This document shows, piece after piece, positions 23,215-32,076 of a stretch of DNA of 64,000 nucleotides. Position 1 is the stretch's first letter; each line of letters opens with the position of its first letter. The notes beneath the pieces were generated by a model. That model was not told the origin of the DNA and made no database searches. It saw nothing but the letters and a program-made list of their open reading frames with translations. Location of the stretch: NCBI RefSeq assembly GCF_000421565.1, contig NZ_ATXG01000005.1, forward strand, positions 62,001 to 126,000. Reading direction: 5' to 3'. Source of the stretch: Agromyces subbeticus DSM 16689 (GTDB taxonomy: Bacteria; Actinomycetota; Actinomycetes; Actinomycetales; Microbacteriaceae). The position numbers and the translations under genes were made by a program.

Positions 23215-24193
23215 ACGATCGCCGCGGCAGCCGCAGACGGCCCTGCGCGAGCAGGATGCCGAGCAGCACGAGCACCGCGCCGAGCGGCTCGTGCCACGAG
23301 AAGCGCTCGCCGAGCAACAGCACGCCGAGGGCCACGCCGACGACGGGCGTGACGTACGTGACGGTCGATGTGCCGGTGGGCCCCCATGCGCGAAGCACGT
23401 TGATGTTCCAGATGTACGCGAGCCCCGTGCCCAGCACGCCGAGCGCGAGGAGCGAGCCCACGACGGCCAAGTCGAGGTCGACCGGCGACAGCGCGACCCA
23501 GGGCGTCAGCACGAGCATGACGACCGCCGAGACCCCGATCGAGAGGAACGCGAACGTCGCCGGGGCGATCGGGCGCTGGCTCAGGAAGCGGCGCTGGTAA
23601 CCGAAGGTGAAGCCGTAGCAGACGGTCGCGACGAGGCACGCGAGCTGCCCCGCGAGGCTGCCGGTGAGCGCCGAGTACTGCCACGGCCCGATGATGACGA
23701 GCACGCCGACGATGCCGACGCCGACGCCCGCCCACCGGCTCAGCCCGAGCCGCTCGACCCGGAAGACGAGGGTCGCCATGAGCGCCGTCATGATCGGCGT
23801 GGTCGCGTTGTAGATCGAGGCGAGGCTCGACGAGACGTACTGCTCGGCCCACGCGAAGCAGAGGTAGGGGATGACGCAGGTCGTGAGCGACACCACGAGG
23901 AAGTGCAGCCACACCACACGCTCGCGCGGCAGCACCGGGCCCCGCGTTCCGTCGGGCGCGACGACTCTCGGCCGCATGACGAGCACGATCACGCCGAGCG
24001 CGAGCGCCCCGAGCAGCGTGCGAGACCACGCGACCTGGCCGAACGAGACCCCGTCGAGCGCGACCTTCATGAAGAGGAAGCTCGCACCCCACACGATGCC
24101 CATGGCGAGGAACTGCACCCACGTCGAGAGCCTCGACGGCTGCGACGAAGCGGATGCCGCGGCCACGCGATTCGGTGCGGTGCTGGTGTTCAC
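23204..24193 (-). CDS. EamA/DMT-family membrane exporter
   Basis: 329 residues with ten transmembrane helices in two EamA repeats (about 25-160 and 180-315). FLAMGIVWGASFLFMKVALD opens repeat one; TYVTPVVGVALGVLLLGERFSWHEPLGAVLVLLG closes repeat two with the usual GE motif. Substrates are small metabolites, not identifiable. GTG start 24193 is six bases after TACGCT, a leaderless arrangement. The last codons (RRSSVE and stop) lie inside a dispersed repeat, so the C-terminus was probably remodelled by repeat insertion. Confidence 0.85.
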   Translation of the reverse strand: MNTSTAPNRVAAASASSQPSRLSTWVQFLAMGIVWGASFLFMKVALDGVSFGQVAWSRTLLGALALGVIVLVMRPRVVAPDGTRGPVLPRERVVWLHFLVVSLTTCVIPYLCFAWAEQYVSSSLASIYNATTPIMTALMATLVFRVERLGLSRWAGVGVGIVGVLVIIGPWQYSALTGSLAGQLACLVATVCYGFTFGYQRRFLSQRPIAPATFAFLSIGVSAVVMLVLTPWVALSPVDLDLAVVGSLLALGVLGTGLAYIWNINVLRAWGPTGTSTVTYVTPVVGVALGVLLLGERFSWHEPLGAVLVLLGILLAQGRLRLPRRSSVE

Positions 24194-24324
24194 TGCTCGA
24201 GCGTATGCCCGGCCGCCGACACCCCGATACGCCCGCCGGGGTGCCTGTCCGGAACCCGCCGTGACGGCATCGGATGCCCCGTTCCCTCTCCCGCTCGCCC
24301 GGCCGCCGCGCCTAGGCTGGCGAC

Positions 24325-25725
24325 ATGACCACCCATTTCGATGTCGTCGTTCTCGGCGCGGGCCCGGGCGGTTACGTCGCCGCGGTGCGCGCCGCCCAGC
24401 TCGGTCTCCGCGTGGCCGTGATCGAGGAGAAGTACTGGGGAGGTGTGTGCCTGAACATCGGGTGCATCCCCTCGAAGGCGCTGCTCCGAAACGCCGAGCT
24501 CGCCCACATCTTCACCACGCAGGCCGCGACCTTCGGCATGTCGGGCGAGGTGAGCTTCGACTACGGCGTCGCCTACGAACGCAGCCGCCAGGTCGCCGAG
24601 GGGCGCGTCAAGGGCGTGCACTACCTGATGAAGAAGAACGCGATCACCGAGGTCGACGGTCGCGGCACGTTCCGCGATGCGAACACCATCGACGTCGCGA
24701 AGGCTGACGGATCGACCGAGACGCTCACCTTCGACAACGCGATCATCGCGACCGGCTCCCGCGTCAAGCTCCTGCCGGGCGTCGAACTCTCGCCGAACGT
24801 GGTCACGTACGCGACGCAGATCATGGACCGCGACCTGCCGCGGTCGATCGCGGTCATCGGCGCCGGCGCGATCGGCATGGAGTTCGCGTACATCGTGCGC
24901 AACTTCGGCGTCGAGGTGACCATCATCGAGTTCCTCGATCGGGCGCTGCCCAACGAAGACGTCGACGTGTCGAAGGAGATCACGAAGCAGTACCGCAAGC
25001 TCGGCGTGCCGATCCTCACCTCGACGAAGGTCGAGACGGTCACCGACAACGGCACCTCGGTCACGGTGGCTTACACCGGTGCCGACGGCCAGCCCGGGTC
25101 GCTCGAGGTCGACCGCGTGCTCATGGCAGTGGGCTTCGCCCCGAACGTCGACGGCTTCGGCCTCGAGGCCACCGGGGTCGAGCTCACCGACCGCGGTGCG
25201 ATCGGCATCGACGAGTTCATGCGCACGAGCGTGCCGCACATCTTCGCCATCGGCGACGTCACCGCGAAGCTCATGCTCGCCCACGTCGCCGAGGCGATGG
25301 GAGTCGTCGCGGCCGAGACGATCGGCGGCGCCGAGACGATGTCGCTCGGCGACTACCGCATGATGCCGCGCGCGACCTTCTGCTCGCCGCAGGTCGCGAG
25401 CTTCGGCCTCACCGAGCAGCAGGCGCGCGACGAGGGCTACGACGTGAAGGTGTCGACGTTCCCGTTCTCGGCCAACGCGAAGGCGCACGGACTCGGCGAG
25501 CCCACGGGCTTCGTCAAGCTCATCGCCGACGGCGAGCACCTCGAACTGCTCGGCGGGCACCTCATCGGGCCGGATGTCTCGGAACTGCTGCCCGAGCTCA
25601 CCCTCGCCCAGAAGTGGGATCTCGGCGCCCTCGAGCTCGGCCGCAACGTGCACACCCACCCCACGCTCTCCGAGGCGCTGCAAGAGGCGTTCCACGGCCT
25701 CGCCGGCCACATGATCAACATGTAA
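24325..25725 (+). CDS. lpdA: Dihydrolipoyl dehydrogenase
   Basis: 466 residues. The FAD motif is [21 protein letters not shown], and the redox-active disulfide is in [16 protein letters not shown] (about residues 38-50). The NAD motif is [16 protein letters not shown], the second FAD contact is [18 protein letters not shown], and the C-terminal catalytic His/Glu pair is in [10 protein letters not shown]. It reoxidises dihydrolipoamide of pyruvate, 2-oxoglutarate or branched-chain dehydrogenase complexes or the glycine system. Single gene; a TAGGCT hexamer ends six bases before the ATG, so the transcript is probably leaderless. Confidence 0.96.
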   Translation: MTTHFDVVVLGAGPGGYVAAVRAAQLGLRVAVIEEKYWGGVCLNIGCIPSKALLRNAELAHIFTTQAATFGMSGEVSFDYGVAYERSRQVAEGRVKGVHYLMKKNAITEVDGRGTFRDANTIDVAKADGSTETLTFDNAIIATGSRVKLLPGVELSPNVVTYATQIMDRDLPRSIAVIGAGAIGMEFAYIVRNFGVEVTIIEFLDRALPNEDVDVSKEITKQYRKLGVPILTSTKVETVTDNGTSVTVAYTGADGQPGSLEVDRVLMAVGFAPNVDGFGLEATGVELTDRGAIGIDEFMRTSVPHIFAIGDVTAKLMLAHVAEAMGVVAAETIGGAETMSLGDYRMMPRATFCSPQVASFGLTEQQARDEGYDVKVSTFPFSANAKAHGLGEPTGFVKLIADGEHLELLGGHLIGPDVSELLPELTLAQKWDLGALELGRNVHTHPTLSEALQEAFHGLAGHMINM

Positions 25726-25738
25726 GCCTGCCCACGGG

Positions 25739-25824
25739 GGTCTCGATACGCTCCTTCGTCGCTACTCGACCGGCGTTCCCGCCGGTCGAGTAGGCCGCGA
25801 CGGAGGAGCAGCCGTATCGAGACC
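25739..25824. repeat. Dispersed two-part inverted repeat, copy 3 (reverse arrangement)
   Basis: GGTCTCGATACG...CTACTCGACCGG then CCGGTCGAGTAGG...CGTATCGAGACC, with a short GC spacer. The half-units are arranged the other way round from copies 1 and 2, with the CTACTCGACC ends facing inward. It lies just after lpdA. Confidence 0.85.
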
Positions 25825-25835
25825 CGCCGACGACA

Positions 25836-25880
25836 CGAGGGGCGGATGCCGCAGCGTGCTGCTGCGGCATCCGCCCCTCG
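25836..25880. terminator. Perfect 20-bp bidirectional terminator
   Basis: CGAGGGGCGGATGCCGCAGC (25836-25855) and its exact complement (25861-25880) flank a five-base loop, between convergent lpdA and the symporter gene. The core AGGGGCGGATGCCGC recurs in the terminator at 35944. Confidence 0.85.
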
Positions 25881-25966
25881 GTGTTCATCCGACCCGGCTG
25901 GGCAGGCGATGCCGCCGGGTCGAAGTGTTCCCGGCGGCGGGTGAGACCTCCCGCCGCCGGGAATTC

Positions 25967-27583
25967 TCAGTGGCTTGTCGCCTTCTCGGCTCCGACGCCG
26001 GTCAGCGAACGAACCTCCATCTCCGACTGCTTCAGCGGGTCCTCCTTGGTCTTGTCGAGCACCGTGCCGAGCCAGCCGAGGAAGAACGCCAGCGGAATCG
26101 AGACGATGCCGGGGTTCGAGAGCGGGAAGATCGCGAAGTTGATCTCCTCGGTCTTGAGCATCGAGGTCACCGAGCCCGAGACGACGGGCGAGAAGATGAT
26201 CAGGATGATCGCCGAGGCGAGACCGCCGTACATGCTCCAGAGGGCGCCCTGCGTGGTGAAGCGCTTCCAGAAGAGCGAGTAGACGATCGTCGGCAGGTTG
26301 GCGGATGCCGCGACCGCGAACGCCAGCGCGACGAGGAACGCGACGTTCTGCCCGTTCGCCCCGATGCCGCCGATGATCGCGACGACGCCGATGATGACCA
26401 CGGTGCGACGTGCGACCTTGACCTCGGCGCCGGGCTCGGGCTTGCCCTTCTTGACAACGCTCGCGTAGATGTCGTGCGCGAACGACGCAGCGGCGGTGAT
26501 CGTGAGGCCGGCCACCACCGCAAGGATCGTCGCGAAGGCAATCGCCGAGATGAGGCCGAGCAGCACCGGTCCGCCGAGCTCGAACGCGAGCAGCGGGGCC
26601 GCCGAGTTCGGGCCGCCGGGTGCGGCTGCGATGACATCGGCGCCCACGAGGGCCGCCGCGCCGTAGCCGAGCACGAGCGTGAACACGTAGAAGATGCCGA
26701 TCAGCCAGATCGCCCAGACGACCGACTTGCGCGCCTCCTTCGCCGTGGGCACCGTGTAGAAGCGCATGAGCACGTGCGGCAGGGCCGCGGTGCCGAGCAC
26801 GAGGGCGAGGCCGAGCGAGAGGAAGTCGACCTTCGCGACATCCGAGACCCCGTACTTGATGCCGGGGTTCAGGATCTCGGGGTTGCCCGCGACCGCGACG
26901 GCGTTGTCGAGCAGGGTCGAGAAGTTGAAGCCGTTGAGCGCGAGCACCCAGACCGTCATCACGCCGGCACCGGCAATGAGCAGCACGGCCTTGATGATCT
27001 GCACCCAGGTCGTGCCCTTCATGCCGCCGATGAGCACGTAGAGGATCATGAGCGCGCCGACGACGGTGATGACGAGGGCCTGGCCGAGCTGGTCGCCGAC
27101 GCCGAGCAGCAGCGAGACGAGACCGCCCGCGCCCGCCATCTGGGCGAGCAGGTAGAAGAAGCAGACGACGAGGGTCGTGGTGGCCGCGGCGATGCGCACG
27201 GGCTTCTGCTTCAGCCGGAACGAGAGCACGTCGGCCATCGTGAACTTGCCGGTGTTGCGCAGCAGCTCGGCCACGAGCAGCAGGGCGACGAGCCAGGCCA
27301 CGAGGAAGCCGATCGAGTAGAGGAACCCGTCGTAGCCCGTGATCGCGATCGCTCCGACGATGCCGAGGAACGACGCCGCCGAGAGGTAGTCGCCGGCGAT
27401 CGCCGAGCCATTCTGCCCGCCCGTGAACGAGCGGCCGGCGGCGTAGTAGTCGGCGGCGGTCTTGTTGTTTCGGCTCGCGCGGAACACGATGATCATCGTG
27501 ATCGCGACGAACGCGCCGAAGATGGCGATGTTCAGCCACGGCTCGCCCGGAGAGGCGGCGGGGGCGGCAGCGAAATGCAGCAT
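25967..27583 (-). CDS. Sodium:solute symporter (ActP/MctC-like cation acetate symporter)
   Basis: 538 residues with about 13 transmembrane helices. NNKTAADYYAAGRSFTGGQN, AIAGDYLSAASFLGIVGAIAI and ALPHVLMRFYTVPTAKEARKS are hallmarks of the ActP/MctC branch of the SSS family, which takes up acetate, propionate or pyruvate with sodium or protons. It is preceded by a DUF485 gene whose stop overlaps the ATG by one base, the usual ActP context (YjcH-ActP). It is divergent from a LytS/LytTR system that may control it. Confidence 0.9.
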   Translation of the reverse strand: MLHFAAAPAASPGEPWLNIAIFGAFVAITMIIVFRASRNNKTAADYYAAGRSFTGGQNGSAIAGDYLSAASFLGIVGAIAITGYDGFLYSIGFLVAWLVALLLVAELLRNTGKFTMADVLSFRLKQKPVRIAAATTTLVVCFFYLLAQMAGAGGLVSLLLGVGDQLGQALVITVVGALMILYVLIGGMKGTTWVQIIKAVLLIAGAGVMTVWVLALNGFNFSTLLDNAVAVAGNPEILNPGIKYGVSDVAKVDFLSLGLALVLGTAALPHVLMRFYTVPTAKEARKSVVWAIWLIGIFYVFTLVLGYGAAALVGADVIAAAPGGPNSAAPLLAFELGGPVLLGLISAIAFATILAVVAGLTITAAASFAHDIYASVVKKGKPEPGAEVKVARRTVVIIGVVAIIGGIGANGQNVAFLVALAFAVAASANLPTIVYSLFWKRFTTQGALWSMYGGLASAIILIIFSPVVSGSVTSMLKTEEINFAIFPLSNPGIVSIPLAFFLGWLGTVLDKTKEDPLKQSEMEVRSLTGVGAEKATSH

Positions 27584-27975
27584 CAGCGGTCTCCCTCCGA
27601 TCGGGCCGCGCCCGAGAAGGCGGCGACCGAGGTGCCCGATTCGATCTCGTCACGCAGGTTCGCGGCGATGGGGTCGAGCTCGCGATTGGCGTAGCTGACG
27701 TACCACATGGTCACGGCGAAGGTCGTGACGACCTGGGCGAGACCGAGCAGGATGGCGATGTTGATGCTGCCGAACACGGGCGTCGACATGAAGTCGTGCG
27801 CGTAGCCGGCGAGCAGCACGTAGGCGAGATACCAGAGTAGACAGGCACCGAGCACGGGGAAGACGAACCTCCGGTGCTTCGAACGCAGGCGCTGGAACTC
27901 TTCGGATTGTTGCACCGCGCGGTAATCGACGACGGGGGCCGTCTCGGTCTCCGCGCTCAGGGCGTCGTTGCCCAT
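27583..27975 (-). CDS. DUF485 small membrane protein (symporter partner)
   Basis: 130 residues with two transmembrane helices (about 40-62 and 75-97). VQQSEEFQRLRSKHRRFVFPVLGACLLWYLAYVLLAGYAHDFM followed by SINIAILLGLAQVVTTFAVTMWYVSYANRELDPIA is the DUF485/YjcH signature. These proteins accompany acetate-type symporters, but their exact role is not settled. ATG 27975 has AAGGAG upstream. A polar C-terminal tail overlaps the symporter start by one base. Confidence 0.9.
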   Translation of the reverse strand: MGNDALSAETETAPVVDYRAVQQSEEFQRLRSKHRRFVFPVLGACLLWYLAYVLLAGYAHDFMSTPVFGSINIAILLGLAQVVTTFAVTMWYVSYANRELDPIAANLRDEIESGTSVAAFSGAARSEGDR

Positions 27976-28167
27976 CGCGTCTCCTTCGGGGTCGCGGTGA
28001 ACGCATCGTTCGCCGCATCGAATGTTCGGTCGGCCCACTCTCGCGCGCTCGGCCGACGGCATGGGGCACCCGCCGTTCGTCGTCGCTGAACGGCGCTCAC
28101 CGTGCGACGAACGGCGGGTCGGCGACGACGAACGAGCGGAGGGAACCAAGGGGTTACGCTGTCGTGC

Positions 28168-29394
28168 ATGCCCGAGTCGACGCTGCTCGCCGCCGCCCTC
28201 GGCGTCGTCGGCGGCGCCCTCGCGGTCGGGCTCGTGCTCTTCCTGCGGCGCATCGTGCTCGCCTCGAAAGAGCTCGGCACCGACGCCGAGCAGGCGACGT
28301 ACCAGACGCTGCACCTCGCATCGCGAGCGGCGGAGCACTTGCGCGGGGGCATCGACGAGCTCGACGCCCTGCGCGCGGGCAAGCACCTGCGCGCACTGCT
28401 GGGCTGCGAGAGCCTCGCGATCGTCGACCGATCCGGCACGATCGCCATCGACGGCGACGACGCCGTGCGGCCGGTCGCCGAGCGACTCGCCGCGGCGGCG
28501 CTCGCGAGCGGTCGGCAGCAGGTGCAGCGGCGCATCCCGATCGGGGCGTGGGAGACGGATGCCGTCGTCGCGCCGATCCTCGGCGGCGCCGGGCCGCTCG
28601 GGGCCGGTCCGCTCGGCGCCATCGTGGCGTTCGCCTCGCCCGTGCGGTCCGGGCTCGTGCGTGCCACGGGCGAGGTCGCGGAGTGGGTCGCGGCGCAGAT
28701 CGAACTCGGCGAGCTCGACGCATCCCGGGCCGCCCTCGCCGAGGCCGAGGTGCGGGCGTTGCGCGCGCAGATCAGCCCGCACTTCATCTACAACTCGCTG
28801 AACGCCATCGCGTCGTTCATCAACACCGACCCGGCGCAGGCGCGGGAGCTCGTGCTCGAGTTCGCCGACTTCACCCGCTACTCGTTCCGCCGGCACGGCG
28901 ACTTCACGACCGTGGCCGAAGAGCTGCGCTCGATCGACAGCTACCTGCGGCTCGAACGCGCCCGCTTCGGCGAGCGCCTGAAGGTCACCCTGCAGATCGC
29001 GCCGGAGGTGCTCTCGACGGTGGTGCCGTTCCTCTCGATCCAGCCGCTCGTCGAGAACGCGGTGCGGCACGGCCTCGAGTCGAAGGAGGGCGGCGGCACC
29101 ATCACGATCGAAGCGGCCGACTCGGGCGCATTCGCCGAGATCAGCGTCGAAGACGACGGCGTCGGCATCGACCCCCAGACCCTCGCGGCGGTGCTCGCCG
29201 GAGGCACGCCCGGCGGCGAGCACGTGGGCCTCCGCAACGTCGATGCGCGCTTGCGTCAGGTTTACGGCGATGAGCTGGGCCTCGTCGTCGAGACGAACGT
29301 CGGTGCGGGCACCCTCGTGCGCATGCGGGTGCCGAAGGCCGGGCCGAGGCGCCCCACCGCGGCAACGAGCCCCGATGGGAGACTTGAGCCATGA
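28168..29394 (+). CDS. LytS-type sensor histidine kinase
   Basis: 408 residues. One N-terminal transmembrane helix (about 4-25), then a GAF-like domain (about 50-175), then the His_kinase domain with RAQISPHFIYNSLNAIASFI (phosphorylated His in SPHF). The ATPase domain has QPLVENAVRHG (N-box), DDGVGID and HVGLRNVDARLRQ. It is the LytS/YehU class without the large multi-pass sensor. The following response regulator overlaps by ATGA. Divergent from an acetate-type symporter and upstream of a second. TACGCT ends seven bases before ATG 28168. Confidence 0.9.
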   Translation: MPESTLLAAALGVVGGALAVGLVLFLRRIVLASKELGTDAEQATYQTLHLASRAAEHLRGGIDELDALRAGKHLRALLGCESLAIVDRSGTIAIDGDDAVRPVAERLAAAALASGRQQVQRRIPIGAWETDAVVAPILGGAGPLGAGPLGAIVAFASPVRSGLVRATGEVAEWVAAQIELGELDASRAALAEAEVRALRAQISPHFIYNSLNAIASFINTDPAQARELVLEFADFTRYSFRRHGDFTTVAEELRSIDSYLRLERARFGERLKVTLQIAPEVLSTVVPFLSIQPLVENAVRHGLESKEGGGTITIEAADSGAFAEISVEDDGVGIDPQTLAAVLAGGTPGGEHVGLRNVDARLRQVYGDELGLVVETNVGAGTLVRMRVPKAGPRRPTAATSPDGRLEP

Positions 29395-30137
29395 TCTCCG
29401 TGCTCATCGCCGACGACGAGCAGCCCGCGGTCGACGAGCTCGCCTTCCTGCTCGGGCAAGACCCTCGGGTCGGCGTGATCCACCAGGCGTCGTCGGGCGC
29501 CGAGGCGATCCGCCTGCTCACGCGCGAACCGGTCGACGCCGCCTTCCTCGACATCCACATGCCGGGTCTCACGGGCTTCGACCTCGCCCGCGCGCTCGCG
29601 CGATTCGAGCAGCGCCCGGTGCTCGTCTTCGTCACGGCCGATGAGGAGGGCGCGCTCGAGGCCTTCGACCTCGCCGCGGTCGACTACCTGCTGAAACCCG
29701 TGCGCACCGAGCGGCTGCACCGCTCGGTCGGCCGCATCGTCGAGGCGCTGAAGGCCGGCCAATCGAGCCACACGGCCGTCGAGGCATCCGCTGCGCCCGA
29801 GCTGATCGCGGTCACGCTCGGTGGCACGACCCGCATGATCCGCCGCGACGACGTGCGCTACGTGCAGGCGCAGGGCGACTACGCGCGCCTGCACACCGAA
29901 GAGGCGAGCTACCTCGTGCGGGTGCCGTTGAGCGACCTCGAACGGCAGTGGGCGGATGCCGGTTTCGTGCGGGTTCACCGTTCGTACCTCGTGTCGCTCG
30001 CGCATCTCAGTCGCCTGCGGCTCGGCTCCGACCACCCGAGCGTGACCGTCGGCCAGGCCGAGTTGCCCGTGAGCCGGCGGCTGCTGCCGGCGCTGCGCGA
30101 GCGACTCGACCAGGCGATGATCCGGCCGAGGCCATGA
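29391..30137 (+). CDS. LytTR-family response regulator
   Basis: 248 residues. Receiver domain (about 1-115): IADDEQPA, phospho-acceptor Asp in AAFLDIHMPG, VFVTA, then DYLLKPVRTERL with the conserved Lys. LytTR DNA-binding domain (about 140-245): DDVRYVQAQGDYARLHT, FVRVHRSYLVSLAHLSRL. LytTR regulators bind direct repeats and often activate carboxylate or peptide transport genes. Its place between two SSS transporters suggests those as targets. Confidence 0.92.
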   Translation: MISVLIADDEQPAVDELAFLLGQDPRVGVIHQASSGAEAIRLLTREPVDAAFLDIHMPGLTGFDLARALARFEQRPVLVFVTADEEGALEAFDLAAVDYLLKPVRTERLHRSVGRIVEALKAGQSSHTAVEASAAPELIAVTLGGTTRMIRRDDVRYVQAQGDYARLHTEEASYLVRVPLSDLERQWADAGFVRVHRSYLVSLAHLSRLRLGSDHPSVTVGQAELPVSRRLLPALRERLDQAMIRPRP

Positions 30138-30538
30138 GCGACGAAGGAGCGTCACCACCGGCCCGAGTGCGCGTCACGGCTCCGCGGCCGGGCGGAGCCG
30201 CGTCACCTGCGACTGGGACCGTCGATCGCGCGCTGCCGCACGTGGGAGCCGGCGCACCGACGAGCGACATCGCGGGCGTCTACGCGCGCTCGCTGATCCG
30301 CTCGCAGTTGCGGCTTGCGATCGTGTTCGCGGTGGGATTCGTCGCCGCGACGGCCCTCTTCGTGCTCGCGATCGTGCTCGTGCCCGGGCTCGACGACTCG
30401 TTCGTATTCGGGGTGCCGGTGTCGTGGCTGCTGCTCGGCATCGGCGTCTACCCCCTCACGATCACGGTCGGCGGCCTGTACGTGCGAGCGGCGAGTCGCA
30501 ACGAGGCGCGCTATCGCTCGCTCACGGAGGAGGAGTGA
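30134..30538 (+). CDS. DUF485-like small membrane protein, second symporter partner
   Basis: 134 residues, overlapping the regulator stop by ATGA and the next symporter start by GTGA. A disordered Pro/Ala/Arg N-terminus (about 1-45) precedes two transmembrane helices (about 62-84 and 95-117). RSLIRSQLRLAIVFAVGFVAATALFVL and VSWLLLGIGVYPLTITVGGLYVRAASRNEARYRSL resemble small partners of the SSS family. It is more divergent than the DUF485 protein at 27583. Confidence 0.75.
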   Translation: MSDEGASPPARVRVTAPRPGGAASPATGTVDRALPHVGAGAPTSDIAGVYARSLIRSQLRLAIVFAVGFVAATALFVLAIVLVPGLDDSFVFGVPVSWLLLGIGVYPLTITVGGLYVRAASRNEARYRSLTEEE

Positions 30539-32007
30539 ACCCCGTCATCGGCTACGCCGCGATCGCCGCCGTGGCGCTCGCCTCGGCGCTGATCGGCTTC
30601 TACGGGCTTCGCATCTCGCGCACGACGAGCGACTTCTACGTCGCCTCGCGCACCGTACGCCCGTGGTGGAACGCCTCGGCGATCGGGGGCGAGTACCTCT
30701 CTGCGGCGTCGTTCCTCGGCATCGCCGGCCTGATCCTGCTACAGGGCGCCGGCGGGCTGTGGTTCCCGATCGGCTATACCGCCGGGTACCTCATGCTCCT
30801 GCTCTTCGTGGCGGCGCCGCTGCGCCGCTCGGGCGCGTTCACGATCCCCGACTTCACCGAGGCACGGCTCGAGTCGATCTGGGCGCGACGCGTGACCTCG
30901 ACCCTCGTCATCGTCGTCGGCTGGTTCTACATCGTGCCGCAGCTGCAGGGGGCCGCACTCACCGTGCGCATCACGACGGGCCTGCCGTCGTGGGTCGGCT
31001 CCGTCGCCGTCGCGATCATCGTCGGGGTCATCGTCGCGGCAGGCGGCATGCGGTCGATCACCTTCGTGCAGGCGTTCCAGTTCTGGCTGAAGCTCACCGC
31101 CCTGGCGGTGCCGGTGGTGGCGCTGCTGCTCATCCTGGGCGGCGGCGAGCCCGCGCCCCAGCTCACCCCGGCCGAGGCGTTCCCGCCAGCAGCCGGCCCC
31201 GCCGAACTCGACGCCTACCGCACCGTCTCGCTCATGGTGGCGCTGCTGCTCGGCACCCTCGGGCTGCCGCACGTGCTCGTGCGCTTCTACACGAACCCCG
31301 ACGGCGTGGCCGCTCGTCGCACGACGGTGATCGTGCTCGTACTGCTCTCGGTGTTCTACCTCTTCCCGACCGCGTTCGGCCTGCTCGGCCGGGCGTTCGC
31401 CCCCGACCTCGCCGCCTCGGGCGAAGCCGACGCGCTGGTCCTGTTGCTGCCAGGGCGCCTCGTGCCGGGAATCGGCGGCGAGCTGCTGACGGCGCTCGTG
31501 ATCGCCGGGGCGTTCGCCGCATTCCTCTCGACGTCGTCGGGCCTCGTCGTCTCGCTCGCGGGCGTCATCAGCCAAGATCTGCTCGGCGGCAGCGTGCGCG
31601 GTTTCCGCATCGCAGCGATCGCCTCCTCGTTCATCCCCCTGCTGGTCGCGCTCACCACGGAGTCGGCCGGGCTCGCCGGCAGTGTCGGGCTCGTCTTCGC
31701 GTTCACGGCATCGACCCTCTGCCCCATGCTGATCCTCGGTATCTGGTGGCGAGGTCTCACCGCCCGCGGCGCGATCGCGGGCATGGTCGCGGGGGCCGTG
31801 CTCTCCGGCGCGGCGATCCTCGGCGGCCCGCTGTTCTCGGCGGCTGCGCCGGCGCTTCGCCCGTTCCTCGAGCAGCCGGCGGCGTGGACGGTGCCCATCG
31901 CGATCACCGTCACGGTGCTCGTGTCGCGCGCCGACCGGCACCGCATTCCACGCGGGGCCGATGCGTTCCTCACCAGGCTGCACGTGCCCGAGCAGCGGGT
32001 TCGCTGA
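30535..32007 (+). CDS. Second sodium:solute symporter (ActP/MctC-like)
   Basis: 490 residues from GTG 30535, which follows GGAGGAGGA and overlaps the preceding stop. About 13 transmembrane helices. SRTTSDFYVASRTVRPWWNASAIGGEYLSAASFLGIAGLIL and LGLPHVLVRFYTNPDGVAARR match the same branch as the symporter at 25967, but the two are only moderately alike. Last gene of the kinase-regulator-partner-symporter operon; all four genes are translationally coupled. Substrate probably a short-chain carboxylate; this is inference from family. Confidence 0.88.
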   Translation: MNPVIGYAAIAAVALASALIGFYGLRISRTTSDFYVASRTVRPWWNASAIGGEYLSAASFLGIAGLILLQGAGGLWFPIGYTAGYLMLLLFVAAPLRRSGAFTIPDFTEARLESIWARRVTSTLVIVVGWFYIVPQLQGAALTVRITTGLPSWVGSVAVAIIVGVIVAAGGMRSITFVQAFQFWLKLTALAVPVVALLLILGGGEPAPQLTPAEAFPPAAGPAELDAYRTVSLMVALLLGTLGLPHVLVRFYTNPDGVAARRTTVIVLVLLSVFYLFPTAFGLLGRAFAPDLAASGEADALVLLLPGRLVPGIGGELLTALVIAGAFAAFLSTSSGLVVSLAGVISQDLLGGSVRGFRIAAIASSFIPLLVALTTESAGLAGSVGLVFAFTASTLCPMLILGIWWRGLTARGAIAGMVAGAVLSGAAILGGPLFSAAAPALRPFLEQPAAWTVPIAITVTVLVSRADRHRIPRGADAFLTRLHVPEQRVR

Positions 32008-32076
32008 GGAGTGATCGACGGGTGTTGTTCTCGCACGAAGGGTGCGGCGAACGAGCACCGCCGTTAGCATGAGCAA

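Noticed and set aside
25856..27694. Open frame of 612 codons on the plus strand
   Set aside because: Antisense to the ActP-like symporter; a shadow of a membrane protein.
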